Notes: generated from the letters alone by a model not told the origin. DNA of 64,000 nucleotides from Pseudomonadota bacterium (GCA_021805805.1 JAJZEB010000003.1:18411-82410), one strand, 5' to 3'; shown: positions 1 to 11,467, counted from the first letter of the stretch. Numbers and translations are program-made.

Positions 1-566
1 AGGGTGGAGCGCTGTACCTGTGGGGGCCGCCGGCCTGCGGCAAGACCCATTTGCTGCGCGCCGCCTGCGCCGCGGTCCAGCAGCGCGGCGCTACCGCGCT
101 GTATCTGAGCGCGCAGTCGCCGCCGTCGCACTGGCCGGCGCTGGACGCGCCGCCCGCCTTGCTCGCGGTCGACGACGTGCAAGGCTGCGCGCCGTGGCAG
201 CAGCAACTGCTGTTCGGCCTGTTCAATGCGTTGCGCCAGCGCCAGGGCGCGTTCCTCGCCGCCGGCGACCGCGCCCCGGCGCAGCTGCCGCTGCGCGACG
301 ACCTGCGCACGCGGCTGGCCTGGGGCCTGGCGCTGGCGCTGCAGCCGCTGGACGACGCGGCCAAGGCCCGCGTGCTGCGGCGCGTGGCCGCGGCGCGCGG
401 CATTGCGCTGCGCGACGAGCTCAGCAGCTATATTCTCACCCACCACGCCCGCGACATGGGTTCGCTGCTCGGCTTGCTCGACCGCCTCGACGCCTATGCG
501 CTGCGCCACTCCCGCGCCGCGAGCATTCCGCTGCTGAAGGAAATGCTCGCCGGCACCGCCCGCTGA
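1..566 (+). CDS. hda: DnaA regulatory inactivator Hda / DnaA-like AAA protein, 5'-truncated by window edge
   Basis: Frame from base 3 reads GGALYLWGPPACGKTHLLRA (Walker A) then LLAVDDVQ (Walker B-like); DnaA-like C-terminal region; followed by HAD and pcnB. Confidence 0.8.
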   Translation, partial: GGALYLWGPPACGKTHLLRAACAAVQQRGATALYLSAQSPPSHWPALDAPPALLAVDDVQGCAPWQQQLLFGLFNALRQRQGAFLAAGDRAPAQLPLRDDLRTRLAWGLALALQPLDDAAKARVLRRVAAARGIALRDELSSYILTHHARDMGSLLGLLDRLDAYALRHSRAASIPLLKEMLAGTAR

Positions 567-575
567 CCCGGCCCG

Positions 576-1253
576 ATGAAAAAACCCAAGCTTGCGCTGT
601 TCGACCTCGACAATACCCTGATCCCGTTCGATTCGGATCACGCCTGGGGTGAATTCTGCGTGCGCCTGGGCTGGGTCGATGGCGCCAGCCATCGCGCCGC
701 CAACGACCGTTTCTACGCCGCCTACCGCGCCGGCACGCTGGACCTGGACGCGTATCTGCGTTTCGCGCTGGCGCCGCTGGTGGGCCGCGCTCCGGAAGAA
801 CTGCAGCGTGCGCACGAAGCGTTCATGCGCACGGTGGTGCAGCCGCGCATCGGCGCCGGAGCGCTCGAACTGGTGCGCGCCCACCAGCGCGCCGGTGACC
901 TGTGCGCGATCGTCACCGCGACCAACGACTTCGTCACTGCGCCGATCGCCGCGGCATTCGGCGTCGCCGACCTGATCGCGGTGCGCACCGAACGCGACGC
1001 GCAAGGGCGCTACACCGGCGGCTGGGTCGGCGTGCCGTCGTTCCGCGAAGGCAAGATCGCGCGCACCGGCGCGTGGCTGCACGCGCAGCAGCTCGACTGG
1101 GACAGCTTTGCGCAAACCTGGTTCTATTCCGATTCGATCAACGACCAACCGCTGCTCGAGCATGTCAGCCATCCGGTCGCGGTGAACCCCGACCCGCGGC
1201 TGGCCGAGCTGGCGCAGCAACGCGGCTGGCCGATCCTCAACCTGCACCCATGA
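576..1253 (+). CDS. HAD-superfamily hydrolase (SerB-like, HAD-IB)
   Basis: LALFDLDNTLIPFDSD motif I and YSDSINDQPLLEHV motif III. Confidence 0.85.
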   Translation: MKKPKLALFDLDNTLIPFDSDHAWGEFCVRLGWVDGASHRAANDRFYAAYRAGTLDLDAYLRFALAPLVGRAPEELQRAHEAFMRTVVQPRIGAGALELVRAHQRAGDLCAIVTATNDFVTAPIAAAFGVADLIAVRTERDAQGRYTGGWVGVPSFREGKIARTGAWLHAQQLDWDSFAQTWFYSDSINDQPLLEHVSHPVAVNPDPRLAELAQQRGWPILNLHP

Positions 1254-2665
1254 TCCGCAAGCTCATCACACGCCTGCTGGGCAAACAGCCCGCGCTGGGC
1301 AAACGCGTCGAGATCCCGCGCGCGCGCCATCAAATCGATGCCTCCCGACTTCCCGAATCGGCGCTCAGCGTGGTGCGCAAGCTGCAGCAGGCGGGTTTCG
1401 AGGCCTACATCGTCGGTGGCGCGGTGCGCGACCTGCTGCTGGGCCTGAAGCCGAAGGACTTCGACGTCGCCACCAACGCCACGCCCGAGGAGGTCAAGCC
1501 GCTGTTTCGCCGCGCGCTGCTGATCGGGCGGCGCTTCCGAATCGTGCATGTGATGTTCGGTCGCGAGGTCATCGAGGTCTCGACCTTCCGCGCCACGCCG
1601 GCCGAGCAGGCCACCGTCGACGGCGACGAGCGCAACGCACGCGCGCTGGCCGACAAGCACCACGCGGTCGACGCCAGCGGCCGGGTGCTGCGCGACAACG
1701 TCTGGGGCCCGCAGGAGCAGGACGCCGCGCGCCGTGATTTCACGGTCAATGCGCTGTACTACGATCCCTCCCGCGACGTCGTGGTCGATTACCACCACGG
1801 CCTGCGCGACCTCAAGACGCGCACCCTGCGCATGATCGGCGACCCGGCGCAGCGCTACCGCGAAGACCCGGTGCGGCTGCTGCGCGTGGCGCGATTCGCT
1901 GCCAAGCTGGGCTTCGCCATCGCGCCGTCGACGCGCGCGCCGATCGCCACCCACGCCGAGCTGCTGCAGGGCGTTCCGTCGGCACGGCTGTTCGACGAAA
2001 CCATCAAGCTGCTGCAGACCGGACACGCGCTGGCGTCGATCGAGCAGCTGCGCGCTCTGGGCCTGCACCGCGGGCTGCTGCCGCTGCTCGACGTGGCACT
2101 GGAGCAACCCGGCGGCGAAGCCTTCGTCATGGCCGCGCTCGGCGACACCGATGCGCGGCTGGCACAGGGCAAGACCGCCAGCCCCAGCTTCCTGTTCGCC
2201 AGCCTGCTGTGGCCGCAAGTCGCCAGCCACTGGCGCGCTGCGCAGGCCGACGGCGTGCCGGCGATCGCCGCGCTCGATCAGGCCGCCGACGAGGTCCTGG
2301 GCGCGCAATCGGCGCGCCTGGCGATCCAGCGTCGCATCGCAGGCGACATGCGCGAAATCTGGCAGTTGCAACCGCGCCTTGCTCGGCGCACCGCGCGCTA
2401 CTGCGACGCCCTGCTCGAGCATCCGCGTTTTCGCGCCGCGTTCGACTTCCTGCTGCTGCGCGCGCGCACCGGCGACGCGGAACCCGAGCTGGCAAGCTGG
2501 TGGCAGGATTACCAGCAGGCCGACGCAGACGCACGCACCGCATTGCTCGAACGCGCTGCGCGCGACGGTGGCGACGACGCGGCCAAGCGTCGGCGCCGGC
2601 GTCGGCGCAAGCCGGCGCGCAACGATGCAGCGGCAGCCCCCGCCGCCCCCGATACCGTCGATTGA
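1250..2665 (+). CDS. pcnB: Poly(A) polymerase I
   Basis: AYIVGGAVRDLLLGLKPKDFDVATNATPEEVK nucleotidyltransferase motif; basic C-terminus KRRRRRRRKPAR. Confidence 0.93.
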   Translation: MIRKLITRLLGKQPALGKRVEIPRARHQIDASRLPESALSVVRKLQQAGFEAYIVGGAVRDLLLGLKPKDFDVATNATPEEVKPLFRRALLIGRRFRIVHVMFGREVIEVSTFRATPAEQATVDGDERNARALADKHHAVDASGRVLRDNVWGPQEQDAARRDFTVNALYYDPSRDVVVDYHHGLRDLKTRTLRMIGDPAQRYREDPVRLLRVARFAAKLGFAIAPSTRAPIATHAELLQGVPSARLFDETIKLLQTGHALASIEQLRALGLHRGLLPLLDVALEQPGGEAFVMAALGDTDARLAQGKTASPSFLFASLLWPQVASHWRAAQADGVPAIAALDQAADEVLGAQSARLAIQRRIAGDMREIWQLQPRLARRTARYCDALLEHPRFRAAFDFLLLRARTGDAEPELASWWQDYQQADADARTALLERAARDGGDDAAKRRRRRRRKPARNDAAAAPAAPDTVD

Positions 2666-2676
2666 CGCCCGGTGCG

Positions 2677-3183
2677 ATGCGCGACGCGCTGATCGGGCTC
2701 GGCGCGAACCTCGGCGACGCCGCGACGACGCTGCGCCGTGCGCTGGAAGAACTCGACCGCATCCCGCACAGCGCATTGGTGCGCGCATCGAACCTGTACC
2801 ACAGCGCGCCGCTGGACGCCGACGGTCCCGACTACTGCAACGCGGTGGCGCTCATGCGCAGCGCGCTGGAACCGCAGACGCTTCTCGAAGCCTTGCAGCG
2901 CATCGAACACGCGCACGGCCGGCTGCGCCCGCCGGGCCAGCGCAACGCTCCGCGTACGCTGGACCTCGATCTGCTCTGGGTCGACGGCGTGCAGCTCGCC
3001 GGGCCCGAGCTGACGCTGCCGCATCCGCGCCTGCATCTGCGCGCGTTCGTGCTCGCCCCGCTGGCCGACGTGGCGCCGCACTGGCGGCTTGCCGATGGCG
3101 AAAGCGCACTGCACGCCGCGCAGCGGCTGTGCGCGCAGGGCCAGCGCGTGCGCCGCGGTCCGCCGCTGCGCGTCACCGACTGA
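2677..3183 (+). CDS. folK: 2-amino-4-hydroxy-6-hydroxymethyldihydropteridine pyrophosphokinase
   Basis: IGLGANLGD, RTLDLDLLW and LPHPRLHLRAFVLAPL motifs. Confidence 0.93.
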   Translation: MRDALIGLGANLGDAATTLRRALEELDRIPHSALVRASNLYHSAPLDADGPDYCNAVALMRSALEPQTLLEALQRIEHAHGRLRPPGQRNAPRTLDLDLLWVDGVQLAGPELTLPHPRLHLRAFVLAPLADVAPHWRLADGESALHAAQRLCAQGQRVRRGPPLRVTD

Positions 3184-3225
3184 CAAGATGCGCGTCTGCG
3201 TCGGCGCCGCGCCGTCGCGCTGCGC

Positions 3226-3690
3226 TCACTGACCTCCGAACCATCCCTGCAGCGTGAACGCGAGCGCCCCCATCAGCGCCGAGGTGCCCAGCAGCAGCGA
3301 CGCGATCGCCACCAGCACGGCGCCCCAGCCGCTGGCCGGACCGGGCGCGGCCGATGCGTTCCAGCGCGCATCGAAACGCGCGTCGTCGGTCAGCGCGATC
3401 ATCACCGCCTGCAGCGTCGCGAGCGCGATCCAGACGCCCAGCAGCGGCAACGCGATGCGTACGACACCATCGCCCAGCCCGTAGCGCGCCGCGCGCGCAA
3501 GACCCCAGGCACCGGCGAGGGCCGGAAGCCACGACAGCCAGCCCAGCCCGTCGCGCGCACCGCGCAGATAGAAGCGATGCGCGCCGAACACCCCGAACAG
3601 CAGCGCCAGCGCCGCGGCACGGGTTTTCGAACGCGCAGGCCTGCTTGTGCTCGGCGTGCCGTTGCGGTCTGCGTCGCTTTGCTCAGCCAT
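3226..3690 (-). CDS. TM2-domain membrane protein
   Basis: ALLFGVFGAHRFYLRGARDGLGW TM2 motif; start chosen at MAEQSD. Confidence 0.7.
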   Translation of the reverse strand: MAEQSDADRNGTPSTSRPARSKTRAAALALLFGVFGAHRFYLRGARDGLGWLSWLPALAGAWGLARAARYGLGDGVVRIALPLLGVWIALATLQAVMIALTDDARFDARWNASAAPGPASGWGAVLVAIASLLLGTSALMGALAFTLQGWFGGQ

Positions 3691-3827
3691 CTTGGTCAGC
3701 CTCGGACGTATGGTTATAATGACCAGTTTACCGGCGTTGCGGTCGCGCCGATCCGCTGCAGCACCGATCGCCATCACAGCGCCATCACCGCGCCGTCACG
3801 CAGCGCCGTCACAGGATTTCTACAACC

Positions 3828-4073
3828 ATGGTCGTCATTCGTCTTTCCCGCGCCGGAGCCAAGGGGCGCCCGTTCTACCACATCGTCGCCACCGACTCGC
3901 GCAACCGCCGCGATGGCCGCTACATCGAGCGGCTGGGGTTCTACAACCCGGTGGCGCGCGGCCAGGAACAGGCGCTGCGCATCGTCAACGATCGCCTGGC
4001 GTACTGGACCGGAGTCGGCGCGCAGCTGTCGCCGACGGTGCAGCGCCTGGTCAAGCAGCAGCCGGCCGCCTAA
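3828..4073 (+). CDS. rpsP: 30S ribosomal protein S16
   Basis: [41 protein letters not shown]. Confidence 0.98.
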   Translation: MVVIRLSRAGAKGRPFYHIVATDSRNRRDGRYIERLGFYNPVARGQEQALRIVNDRLAYWTGVGAQLSPTVQRLVKQQPAA

Positions 4074-4186
4074 GCGCCCGCGCCGCACGGCGGGCACCGC
4101 GCGGCGACTGCCGCGAAGCGGTCCGCCATGACACCGCAGGCGCGCGCTTGCGGTGTTTTGCTTTGCGCGGCGTGCATTGTTCCGCA

Positions 4187-4756
4187 ATGAAGACGGCGCC
4201 TTCGCCAGAGTTGCTCGCCGCGTCCAGCGACGATTGGCCCTCGACCCTGGTCGAGGTCGGCCGCGTGCTCGATGCCTGGGGCACGCGCGGCTGGATCAAG
4301 CTGGCGCCGGCATCGGCCGAAGCCGCCGGACTGCTCGCCGCCACCCGGCTGTGGTTGCACGCGCCGGCGCCGCACGGCTTTCGCCTGGGGCTGGGCGTGC
4401 GGCTGGCGCGACGCCATGGCGCCGCGATCGTGGCGCTGCTCGACGGCGTGGCCACGCGCGACGACGCCGAGTCGCTCAAGGGATGCAGCGTGCACGCCCG
4501 CCGCGAGGATTTCCCGGCCGCAGACGACGGCGCGTACTACTGGGTCGACCTGATCGGCTGCACGGTGGTCAATCGCGACGGCGTCGCGCTCGGCGTGGTC
4601 GACGGCCTGCTCGACAGCGGAGCCCAGTCGATCCTCCAGCTGCACGTCGCCGGGCGCCGCCAGCCGCGCCTGATCCCGTTCGTCGACGCCCACGTCGACT
4701 CCGTCGACCTGACGGCACGGCGCATCGTCGCGAACTGGCAACCCGACTACGACTGA
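4187..4756 (+). CDS. rimM: Ribosome maturation factor RimM
   Basis: [56 protein letters not shown]; between rpsP and trmD. Confidence 0.96.
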   Translation: MKTAPSPELLAASSDDWPSTLVEVGRVLDAWGTRGWIKLAPASAEAAGLLAATRLWLHAPAPHGFRLGLGVRLARRHGAAIVALLDGVATRDDAESLKGCSVHARREDFPAADDGAYYWVDLIGCTVVNRDGVALGVVDGLLDSGAQSILQLHVAGRRQPRLIPFVDAHVDSVDLTARRIVANWQPDYD

Positions 4757-4779
4757 ACGCGCACGACAACGCCCAGCAG

Positions 4780-5535
4780 ATGCCGCGCTTCGACGTCCTC
4801 AGCCTGTTCGACGGCTATTTCGCGCCGCTGCGCAGCCAGGGCATCTGCCGCCGCGCCTTCGACTCCGGCGCGCTGCAGCTGCAGATCTGGAACCCGCGCG
4901 ATTACGCCACCGACGCGCACCGCAGCGTCGACGACCGCCCGTATGGCGGCGGCCCCGGCATGGTGATGCTTGCCGAGCCGCTGGAACGCGCGCTGGACGC
5001 TGCGCAGCAGGCTCGAAAGGGGTGCGGCCTCGATCCGGCGCCCGTGGTTCTGTTCTCGCCCGCCGGAGCTCCGCTGCGCCAGGCAGACGTGCTGCGCTGG
5101 GCAGCGTCGGACGGAGCGGTGCTGATCTGCGGCCGCTACGAGGGGGTCGACCAGCGATTCGTCGAGCGCTGCGTCGACGTCGAGATCAGCCTGGGCGACT
5201 ACGTGCTCTCGGGTGGCGAAATCGCCGCTCTGGCGCTGCTCGATGCGGTCGCGCGCCTGCTGCCCGGGGTGCTGCACAGCACCGAGTCGGCGCAGCAGGA
5301 CAGTTTCTCCGACGGCCTGCTCGATTGCCCGCACTACACCCGCCCGCCGCGCGATGCGCACGGCGGCGAAGTTCCCGCGGTGCTGCTTGGCGGCGACCAC
5401 GCGCGCATCGCGCGCTGGCGCCGCGACCGCATGCTGCGCCTGACCCTGCAGCGCCGCCCGGATCTCATCGCCGCGTTGCGCGCAGCGCGTCGGCTGAGCG
5501 CACGCGATGAAGCCGCACTGTCCGCAACGGACTGA
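4780..5535 (+). CDS. trmD: tRNA (guanine37-N1)-methyltransferase
   Basis: [36 protein letters not shown] motifs. Confidence 0.97.
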   Translation: MPRFDVLSLFDGYFAPLRSQGICRRAFDSGALQLQIWNPRDYATDAHRSVDDRPYGGGPGMVMLAEPLERALDAAQQARKGCGLDPAPVVLFSPAGAPLRQADVLRWAASDGAVLICGRYEGVDQRFVERCVDVEISLGDYVLSGGEIAALALLDAVARLLPGVLHSTESAQQDSFSDGLLDCPHYTRPPRDAHGGEVPAVLLGGDHARIARWRRDRMLRLTLQRRPDLIAALRAARRLSARDEAALSATD

Positions 5536-5704
5536 AATACCTTATAATCGCCGGCTTTTACCGATCCTCTACCCTGCCACAGCTCGCGCGCGACCGTGCG
5601 CGGCGCGAACATCGAGCGCGACGAAAACCCGGCTACGGGGTCGCGACCGATCCGAAAGACCAGAAAGACCAGCCAGGCAGGCGCACGATCCTACGGAGCC
5701 ATCC

Positions 5705-6070
5705 ATGTCCAGCCATCTGATCCAGCAACTCGAGCAGGAAGAAATCCAACGCCTGACCGCGGGCAAGGCGATTCCCGACTTCGCCCCCGGCGACACCGTG
5801 ATCGTCAATGTCAACGTCGTCGAAGGCTCGCGCAAGCGCGCCCAGGCCTACGAAGGCGTGGTCATCGCCAAGCGCAACCGCGGCCTGAACTCGAATTTCG
5901 TCGTGCGCAAGATTTCGTCCGGCGAAGGCGTCGAGCGGACCTTCCAGCTGTACTCGCCGATGATCGCGTCGATCACCGTCAAGCGCCGTGGCGACGTTCG
6001 CCGCGCGAAGCTGTACTACCTGCGCGGGCGCACCGGCAAGTCGGCGCGGATCAAGGAAAAGCTGGCCTGA
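5705..6070 (+). CDS. rplS: 50S ribosomal protein L19
   Basis: [55 protein letters not shown]. Confidence 0.98.
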   Translation: MSSHLIQQLEQEEIQRLTAGKAIPDFAPGDTVIVNVNVVEGSRKRAQAYEGVVIAKRNRGLNSNFVVRKISSGEGVERTFQLYSPMIASITVKRRGDVRRAKLYYLRGRTGKSARIKEKLA

Positions 6071-6088
6071 TCGGGCCACACCGCCGAG

Positions 6089-6114
6089 AAGCCGGCCCGC
6101 GGGCCGGCTTTTTC
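6089..6114 (+). terminator. Rho-independent terminator after rplS
   Basis: Perfect GCCGGCCC/GGGCCGGC hairpin followed by a T run, directly after the rplS stop. Confidence 0.85.
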
Positions 6115-6126
6115 GTCTTCCGCGCC

Positions 6127-6828
6127 ATGCTGCCTCCGTTCGACCCCGAAACCATTCCCGTCCGCAGCCGCGACGATACGCTGCCGGCGGTCGACCCCGC
6201 GCGCTTGCGCGCCGACTGGCTGCGTGCGCGCTTCGCACGGCCACCGGCATGGTCGCCCGAGGCCTTCCGCGACATCGGACTCGAACCTTCGGGCGGCACC
6301 CGTGCGGCGTCGGTCCTGGTCGGCCTGGTCGAGCGCAGCCAGGGACTGCACCTGCTGCTGACGCGACGCAACGCGCACCTGCAAGTGCACGGCGGGCAGA
6401 TCAGCTTTCCCGGCGGCAGCCGCGACTCCGGCGATGTCGACGCGGTGCACACCGCGCTGCGCGAAGCGCACGAGGAAATCGGCCTCGACCCGGCGCGCGT
6501 CGAGCCGCTGGGCACGATGCCGATCTACACCACCATCACCGGTTTCGCGGTCACCCCGGTGATCGCGATGGTCGATCGCGCGGCGCTGATGCGCGCAGAT
6601 CCGCAGGAGGTCGCCGAACTCTTCGAGGTTCCGCTGGTCTTCCTGATGAACCCGGCGAACCACGAGCACCGCAGCTGGAACCCGCTGGACGGCACCGCGG
6701 CAGGCCCGGCGACGCCCAGGCGAAGCTTCTACGCGATGCCGTGGACCTCTTCGCAAGGGCAACGCTATTTCATCTGGGGTGCAACCGCCGCGATGATTCG
6801 CAACCTGTATCGACTGTTGATCGCTTAG
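6127..6828 (+). CDS. NUDIX hydrolase (CoA pyrophosphatase-like)
   Basis: GGQISFPGGSRDSGDVDAVHTALREAHEEIGLDP Nudix box with CoA-type upstream motif. Confidence 0.9.
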   Translation: MLPPFDPETIPVRSRDDTLPAVDPARLRADWLRARFARPPAWSPEAFRDIGLEPSGGTRAASVLVGLVERSQGLHLLLTRRNAHLQVHGGQISFPGGSRDSGDVDAVHTALREAHEEIGLDPARVEPLGTMPIYTTITGFAVTPVIAMVDRAALMRADPQEVAELFEVPLVFLMNPANHEHRSWNPLDGTAAGPATPRRSFYAMPWTSSQGQRYFIWGATAAMIRNLYRLLIA

Positions 6829-6837
6829 CATCGGGCC

Positions 6838-7809
6838 ATGGCCTTCTTCTCCGTCCTGCTCGCCCTGCTGCTCGAACAAGTCAAGCCGCTCGGGCGCATG
6901 AGCATCGTCTACGCTTCGCGCCGTGCCCTGGCCGACTTCGCCGCGCACAACTTCGACGCCGGCGAACGCCGGCACGGGGTGGCCGCCTGGTTCATCGCGG
7001 TGCTGCTGCCGACGCTGTTCACGCTTGGGGTGTACATCGCCGCGATGCGAGTCAGTGTTCTGCTTGGATTCGCCTGGAACGTCCTGGTGCTTTATTTCAC
7101 CCTTGGCTTCAGGCAGTTCAGCCATTACTTCACGGACATCTCGGACGCACTGAACCATGGCGACGTTCCGGGCGCGCGGGCGATCCTGCGCCAGTGGAAA
7201 GCTCTCGACACCCTGGAGATGTCCGCCGACGACGTCACCCAGCAGACCATCGAGCACGCGTTGATCGCCGCGCAGCGCTACGTGCTCGGCGTGTTCTTCT
7301 GGTTCCTGCTCCCAGTGGGGCCGGCAGGCGCGGTGCTCTATCGCATGGCCGAATTCACCGCCGGCAAGTGGAACGCGTCGGGCTCGGACGCCAGTCCATG
7401 GCTGCGCAGCTTCGCCGCGCGCGCGTTCCACCTGATCGACTGGCTGCCGTCGCGACTGACCGCGATCGGCTACGCGGTGGTCGGCAACTTCGAGGAAGCC
7501 ATCGACATGTGGCGCAATTACGCCCGCTTGTGGCCCGATGCGAACACCGGCGCGATGCTGGCTGCGGCAGCCGGCGCGGTCGGCATCCGGCTCGGCGCCA
7601 CCGCGCAGCCGGTGCACGCCGAGCCCGGCGAGCAGCCCTGGGCGCGCGTCATCGACGCCGAGCTCCAGGGCCCCGATCCGGCGCCGCACATGCCGGGCGC
7701 GGCGCCGACGTCGACGCATCTGCGCAATGTCGTCGGCCTGGTCTGGCGCTCGGTGCTGCTGTGGATGCTGCTGCTGGCGGTGATCACGATCACCATGTGG
7801 GTGTCGTGA
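6838..7809 (+). CDS. CobD/CbiB-family integral membrane protein
   Basis: GFRQFSHYFTDISDALNHGDVPGARAIL; multiple TM segments; CobD/AmpE-like layout. Confidence 0.8.
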   Translation: MAFFSVLLALLLEQVKPLGRMSIVYASRRALADFAAHNFDAGERRHGVAAWFIAVLLPTLFTLGVYIAAMRVSVLLGFAWNVLVLYFTLGFRQFSHYFTDISDALNHGDVPGARAILRQWKALDTLEMSADDVTQQTIEHALIAAQRYVLGVFFWFLLPVGPAGAVLYRMAEFTAGKWNASGSDASPWLRSFAARAFHLIDWLPSRLTAIGYAVVGNFEEAIDMWRNYARLWPDANTGAMLAAAAGAVGIRLGATAQPVHAEPGEQPWARVIDAELQGPDPAPHMPGAAPTSTHLRNVVGLVWRSVLLWMLLLAVITITMWVS

Positions 7810-7843
7810 CCGCGCGCGGAACGCGACGCCGGGGGCGGACGCC

Positions 7844-8443
7844 TCAGGCGGCGCCGCGCGTGTCGCGATAGGATTCGACCCGCGCGGGCGGCAGGTTGCG
7901 CCAGACCAGACAGGCCTTGTCGCGCTCGAAACCGTGCGCCGGAGACGCACCGACTCCGTGCAGCGCATAGCTGAACTGGATGAAGCGCGTTCCGGGCGCC
8001 GAGATCTCGGCCACCTGGGCCAGAATGCGGCGCACCAGCGGGCGCGGCAGGCTGCGCAGCGGCAGGCTCGAGACGATCGCGCGCACCGGCCGCGCGCGCA
8101 GTTGTGCATAGCTGCCCAGGTGGGCGGCGTCGCCGTGGATCAACGCCACCCCCGGAAAGCGCCGCGCCAACTGCGCGACGAGCGGCTCGGAGCGCTCGAC
8201 CAGAACCAGATCGTCAGCCGCCACGCCATGGCGCAACAGCGCCGAGGTGACTGCGCCGCCGCCTGGGCCCAGTTCGAGGACCAGTCCGTCGCCGGCAGGA
8301 ACCAGACTCGCGATGCGGCGCGCAAGCACCGGCGAGCTTGGGCAGATCGCACCGATCTGCCTGGGATGCCTGACGAACTCCCGCATGAAATGCAGGTATC
8401 CGGAAACGCGCGAAGACTGCGCTTGATGCTTTGCCTCGTTCAT
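7844..8443 (-). CDS. Class I SAM-dependent methyltransferase, phospholipid N-methyltransferase-like
   Basis: LVLELGPGGGAVTSALL SAM motif; FVRHPRQIGAICPSSPVLARRI N-terminus typical of PmtA-like enzymes. Confidence 0.75.
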   Translation of the reverse strand: MNEAKHQAQSSRVSGYLHFMREFVRHPRQIGAICPSSPVLARRIASLVPAGDGLVLELGPGGGAVTSALLRHGVAADDLVLVERSEPLVAQLARRFPGVALIHGDAAHLGSYAQLRARPVRAIVSSLPLRSLPRPLVRRILAQVAEISAPGTRFIQFSYALHGVGASPAHGFERDKACLVWRNLPPARVESYRDTRGAA

Positions 8444-8507
8444 GCCCACGTCAGCGCCCAAAGCTCCAAAGGCGTCGAGTTTAGCCCGACGCCTCGTCAC
8501 GCTGTAC

Positions 8508-10454
8508 TCACGCAGCGGCGCGCACCAGCCACTGATTGACCCGCCGCACGTAGGCTGCCGGGTCTTCGGGCATGCCGCCTTCGGCCAGCAAAGCCTGATC
8601 GAACAGGATGCGTGCCAGGTCGTCGAAGCCGGAGGAGTCGTCGCGCTCCATCGCTTCGCGCAACCGCTGCACCAGCGCATGATCCGGATTGATCTCGAGG
8701 ATCGGCTCTGCTTTCGGCGCAGGCTGGCCGGCCTGGCGAAGCAAGCGCGCCAGGTGCCCGCTGACCTCGCCGTCGGCGGCGACCAGACACGCCGGCGATT
8801 CGACCAGCCGCGCGCTGACGCGCACTTCCTTGGCAACGCCATCGAGCGCGGTCGCCAGCCGCGCGAGCAGGTCCTTGTGCCTGGCCGTGGATTCCTCGGC
8901 CTGCTTTTTCTCGTCGGCGTCCTGCAGCGCGCCCAGATCGGCACCGCCGCGCGCGACCGACTGCAGCGGCTTGCCGTCGAACTCGTGCAACGAGCTCAGC
9001 ATCCACTCGTCGACGCGATCGGTCAGCAACAGCACTTCGACGCCCTTGGCGCGGAACAGCTCGAGCTGCGGGCTCGAGCGCGCCGCGCGCGCGTTGTCCG
9101 CGGTGATGTAGTAGATCGCGGTCTGCTCGGGCTTCATGCGCGCGACGTATTCGGCCAGGGTCACGACCTGGGAGTCGTCTTCGCGTGCGGTCGAAGCGAA
9201 ACGCAGCAACTTGGCGATGCGTTCGCGGTTGGCGTAGTCCTCGCCGATGCCTTCCTTCAACACCTGGCCGAACTCGGTCCAGAAGGTCGCGTACTTGTCG
9301 CGCTGGGCCTGGTCTTCGGCAGTGGCCATGTCTTCGAGCAGCGACAGCACACGCTTGGTGCTGCCGTCGCGAATGGCGCGGATGTCCCGGCTTTCCTGAA
9401 GCAGCTCCCTCGACACGTTCAGCGGCAAGTCGGCGCTGTCGACCACGCCTCGAACGAAGCGCAGGTAGCTCGGCAGCAGGCTTTGCGCGTCGTCCAGGAT
9501 GAAGACCCGCTTGACGTAGAGCTTGACGCCGCCCTGCTGCTCGCGGTTCCAGAGGTCGAACGGCGCCTTCGCCGGAACGTACAGCAACTGGGTGTATTCG
9601 CTGCGCCCTTCGACGCGGTTGTGGGTCCACGCCAGCGGTGCGTCGCCGTCGTGCGCGATCTGCTTGTAGAAGTCGACGTACTGCGCCTCGTCGATTTCGC
9701 CCTTCGGCCGCGCCCACAGCGCAGCCGCCTTGTTGACCTGCTCCCAGTCGTCGCGAACGACTTCCTGCTTGCTGTCGGCGTCCCATTCGCGCTTGCGCAT
9801 TTCGATCGGCAGCGAAATGTGGTCCGAATACCTGGAGACGATGCTCTTGAGTTTCCACTGCGACAGCAAGTCGCCGAATTGCTGGTCCTCGGCGTCTGCA
9901 CGCAGATGCAGGATCACGTCGGTGCCGCGCGAAGCGCGCTCGATCGGCTCGACACTGAACTCGCCGGTGCCGTCCGAGCTCCAGCGCACGCCCTCGCCCG
10001 CCGCCATGCCGGCGCGGCGGCTCTCGACCGTGATGCGGTCGGCGACGATGAAGCCGGAATAGAAACCCACGCCGAACTGGCCGATCAGGTTCGCGTCCGG
10101 CCTGGATGCCTGACCGAGCTGCTGCATGAATTCGCGCGTGCCGGACTTGGCGATCGTGCCCAGGTGGTCGATGGCGTCCTGCAGCGTCAGTCCGATGCCG
10201 TTGTCGCTGACCGTCAGGGTGCGCGCGTCGGGATCGAAATCGACGCGGATGCGCAAGTCGCCATCGCCCTCCCACAGCGCGCCGTCGTCGATCGCCAGAT
10301 AACGCAGCTTGTCGCAGGCGTCGGACGCGTTCGACACCAGCTCGCGCAGGAAGATGTCGCGGTTCGAATAAAGCGAATGCGCCACCAGATGCAGCAGCTG
10401 GCGGACTTCGGCCTGGAACGCATGGGTGTGGGAGGTCGTGGCTTCCGTGGTCAT
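8508..10454 (-). CDS. htpG: Chaperone protein HtpG (Hsp90)
   Basis: [64 protein letters not shown]. Confidence 0.98.
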   Translation of the reverse strand: MTTEATTSHTHAFQAEVRQLLHLVAHSLYSNRDIFLRELVSNASDACDKLRYLAIDDGALWEGDGDLRIRVDFDPDARTLTVSDNGIGLTLQDAIDHLGTIAKSGTREFMQQLGQASRPDANLIGQFGVGFYSGFIVADRITVESRRAGMAAGEGVRWSSDGTGEFSVEPIERASRGTDVILHLRADAEDQQFGDLLSQWKLKSIVSRYSDHISLPIEMRKREWDADSKQEVVRDDWEQVNKAAALWARPKGEIDEAQYVDFYKQIAHDGDAPLAWTHNRVEGRSEYTQLLYVPAKAPFDLWNREQQGGVKLYVKRVFILDDAQSLLPSYLRFVRGVVDSADLPLNVSRELLQESRDIRAIRDGSTKRVLSLLEDMATAEDQAQRDKYATFWTEFGQVLKEGIGEDYANRERIAKLLRFASTAREDDSQVVTLAEYVARMKPEQTAIYYITADNARAARSSPQLELFRAKGVEVLLLTDRVDEWMLSSLHEFDGKPLQSVARGGADLGALQDADEKKQAEESTARHKDLLARLATALDGVAKEVRVSARLVESPACLVAADGEVSGHLARLLRQAGQPAPKAEPILEINPDHALVQRLREAMERDDSSGFDDLARILFDQALLAEGGMPEDPAAYVRRVNQWLVRAAA

Positions 10455-10562
10455 GGTTGTCGGTTGTCGGATCGGTGAACAGCAAACAGGGTCGAGGCGC
10501 CGCGGCACGGCTCCCGACGGGTGGTTTTCAACGGTGACCAGATGGGGGCGGCGCCGCCCGAT

Positions 10563-11369
10563 TCAAGCCCCGCCCAGCAGTTCCTGCAATCGCGGCAGCG
10601 CCGCGCGCGCGTTCGCGCTGGTGCACGCTGCGATGTGCGCCGCGGAGACTGCGCGCAAGCGCGCCAGCTCGGCGCCGATTCCTGCGACCTCCGCCGGCTC
10701 GTTCGGGCCGGCGTCGAGCCACGCCGGTGCCAGGTCCGGAGCGTCGGTTTCGAGCACGATCGCGTCGTCGGGCAGCGCGACGGCCAGGCGCCGGATGTTG
10801 CGTGCGCGCTCGAACGTCATCGCGCCGCCGAACCCGAGCCGAAGGCCCAGCGCAAGGAATGCATCGGCCTGCTGCCGGCTGCCGTTGAACGCGTGCGCGA
10901 TTCCGCCGCAGCCGCTTTGCGCCCAGCCGGCGCGGCGCAGCGCCGCGGCCATCGGATCCTGGGCGCGGCGCACGTGCAGCAGCACCGGCAGCGCGTGCTC
11001 GCGCGCCAGTCGCAGCTGCTGCGCGCACCACCATGCCTGGTGCTCCAGGTCGGCGCCGGCGACGAAGTGGTCGAGGCCGATTTCGCCGATCGCGACGAAG
11101 CGTGGATCGTCGAGCGCGTCGCGCACCGCGGCACGCAGCAGCTGCAACGCAGCTTCGCCGAGTCCGGCGACGTACAGCGGGTGTACCCCCAGCGCATAGG
11201 CGTGTCCGCCGGAGTGCGCCAGCGCGCGCACCGCGGCGAAGTTGCCCGGCGACACCGCAGGGATGACCACGGCGCGCACCCCGGCCTGGCGCGCGCGCTG
11301 CCGCACCGAGTCGCGGCGACCATCGAACTCGGCCGCGTCGAGGTGTGCGTGGGTGTCGATCCAACTCAT
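10563..11369 (-). CDS. tatD: TatD-family metal-dependent hydrolase
   Basis: WIDTHAHLDAAEFD, AIGEIGLDHF, HAFNGSRQQAD, LETDAPDLAP. Confidence 0.93.
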   Translation of the reverse strand: MSWIDTHAHLDAAEFDGRRDSVRQRARQAGVRAVVIPAVSPGNFAAVRALAHSGGHAYALGVHPLYVAGLGEAALQLLRAAVRDALDDPRFVAIGEIGLDHFVAGADLEHQAWWCAQQLRLAREHALPVLLHVRRAQDPMAAALRRAGWAQSGCGGIAHAFNGSRQQADAFLALGLRLGFGGAMTFERARNIRRLAVALPDDAIVLETDAPDLAPAWLDAGPNEPAEVAGIGAELARLRAVSAAHIAACTSANARAALPRLQELLGGA

Positions 11370-11467
11370 CGCTGCGCTGGCGGGGGTGAACAGATGTGCA
11401 ATAATGGCGTTTTGTCGTCGACGCCGCAAGGCGCGCCAGCATGCACATGCATCGCCGGACCCGACAA

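Noticed and set aside
6016-8109. 697-aa minus-strand ORF
   Set aside because: Antisense shadow of NUDIX and CobD-like genes; composition-driven
8442-10478. 678-aa plus-strand ORF
   Set aside because: Antisense shadow of htpG, which has full Hsp90 motifs
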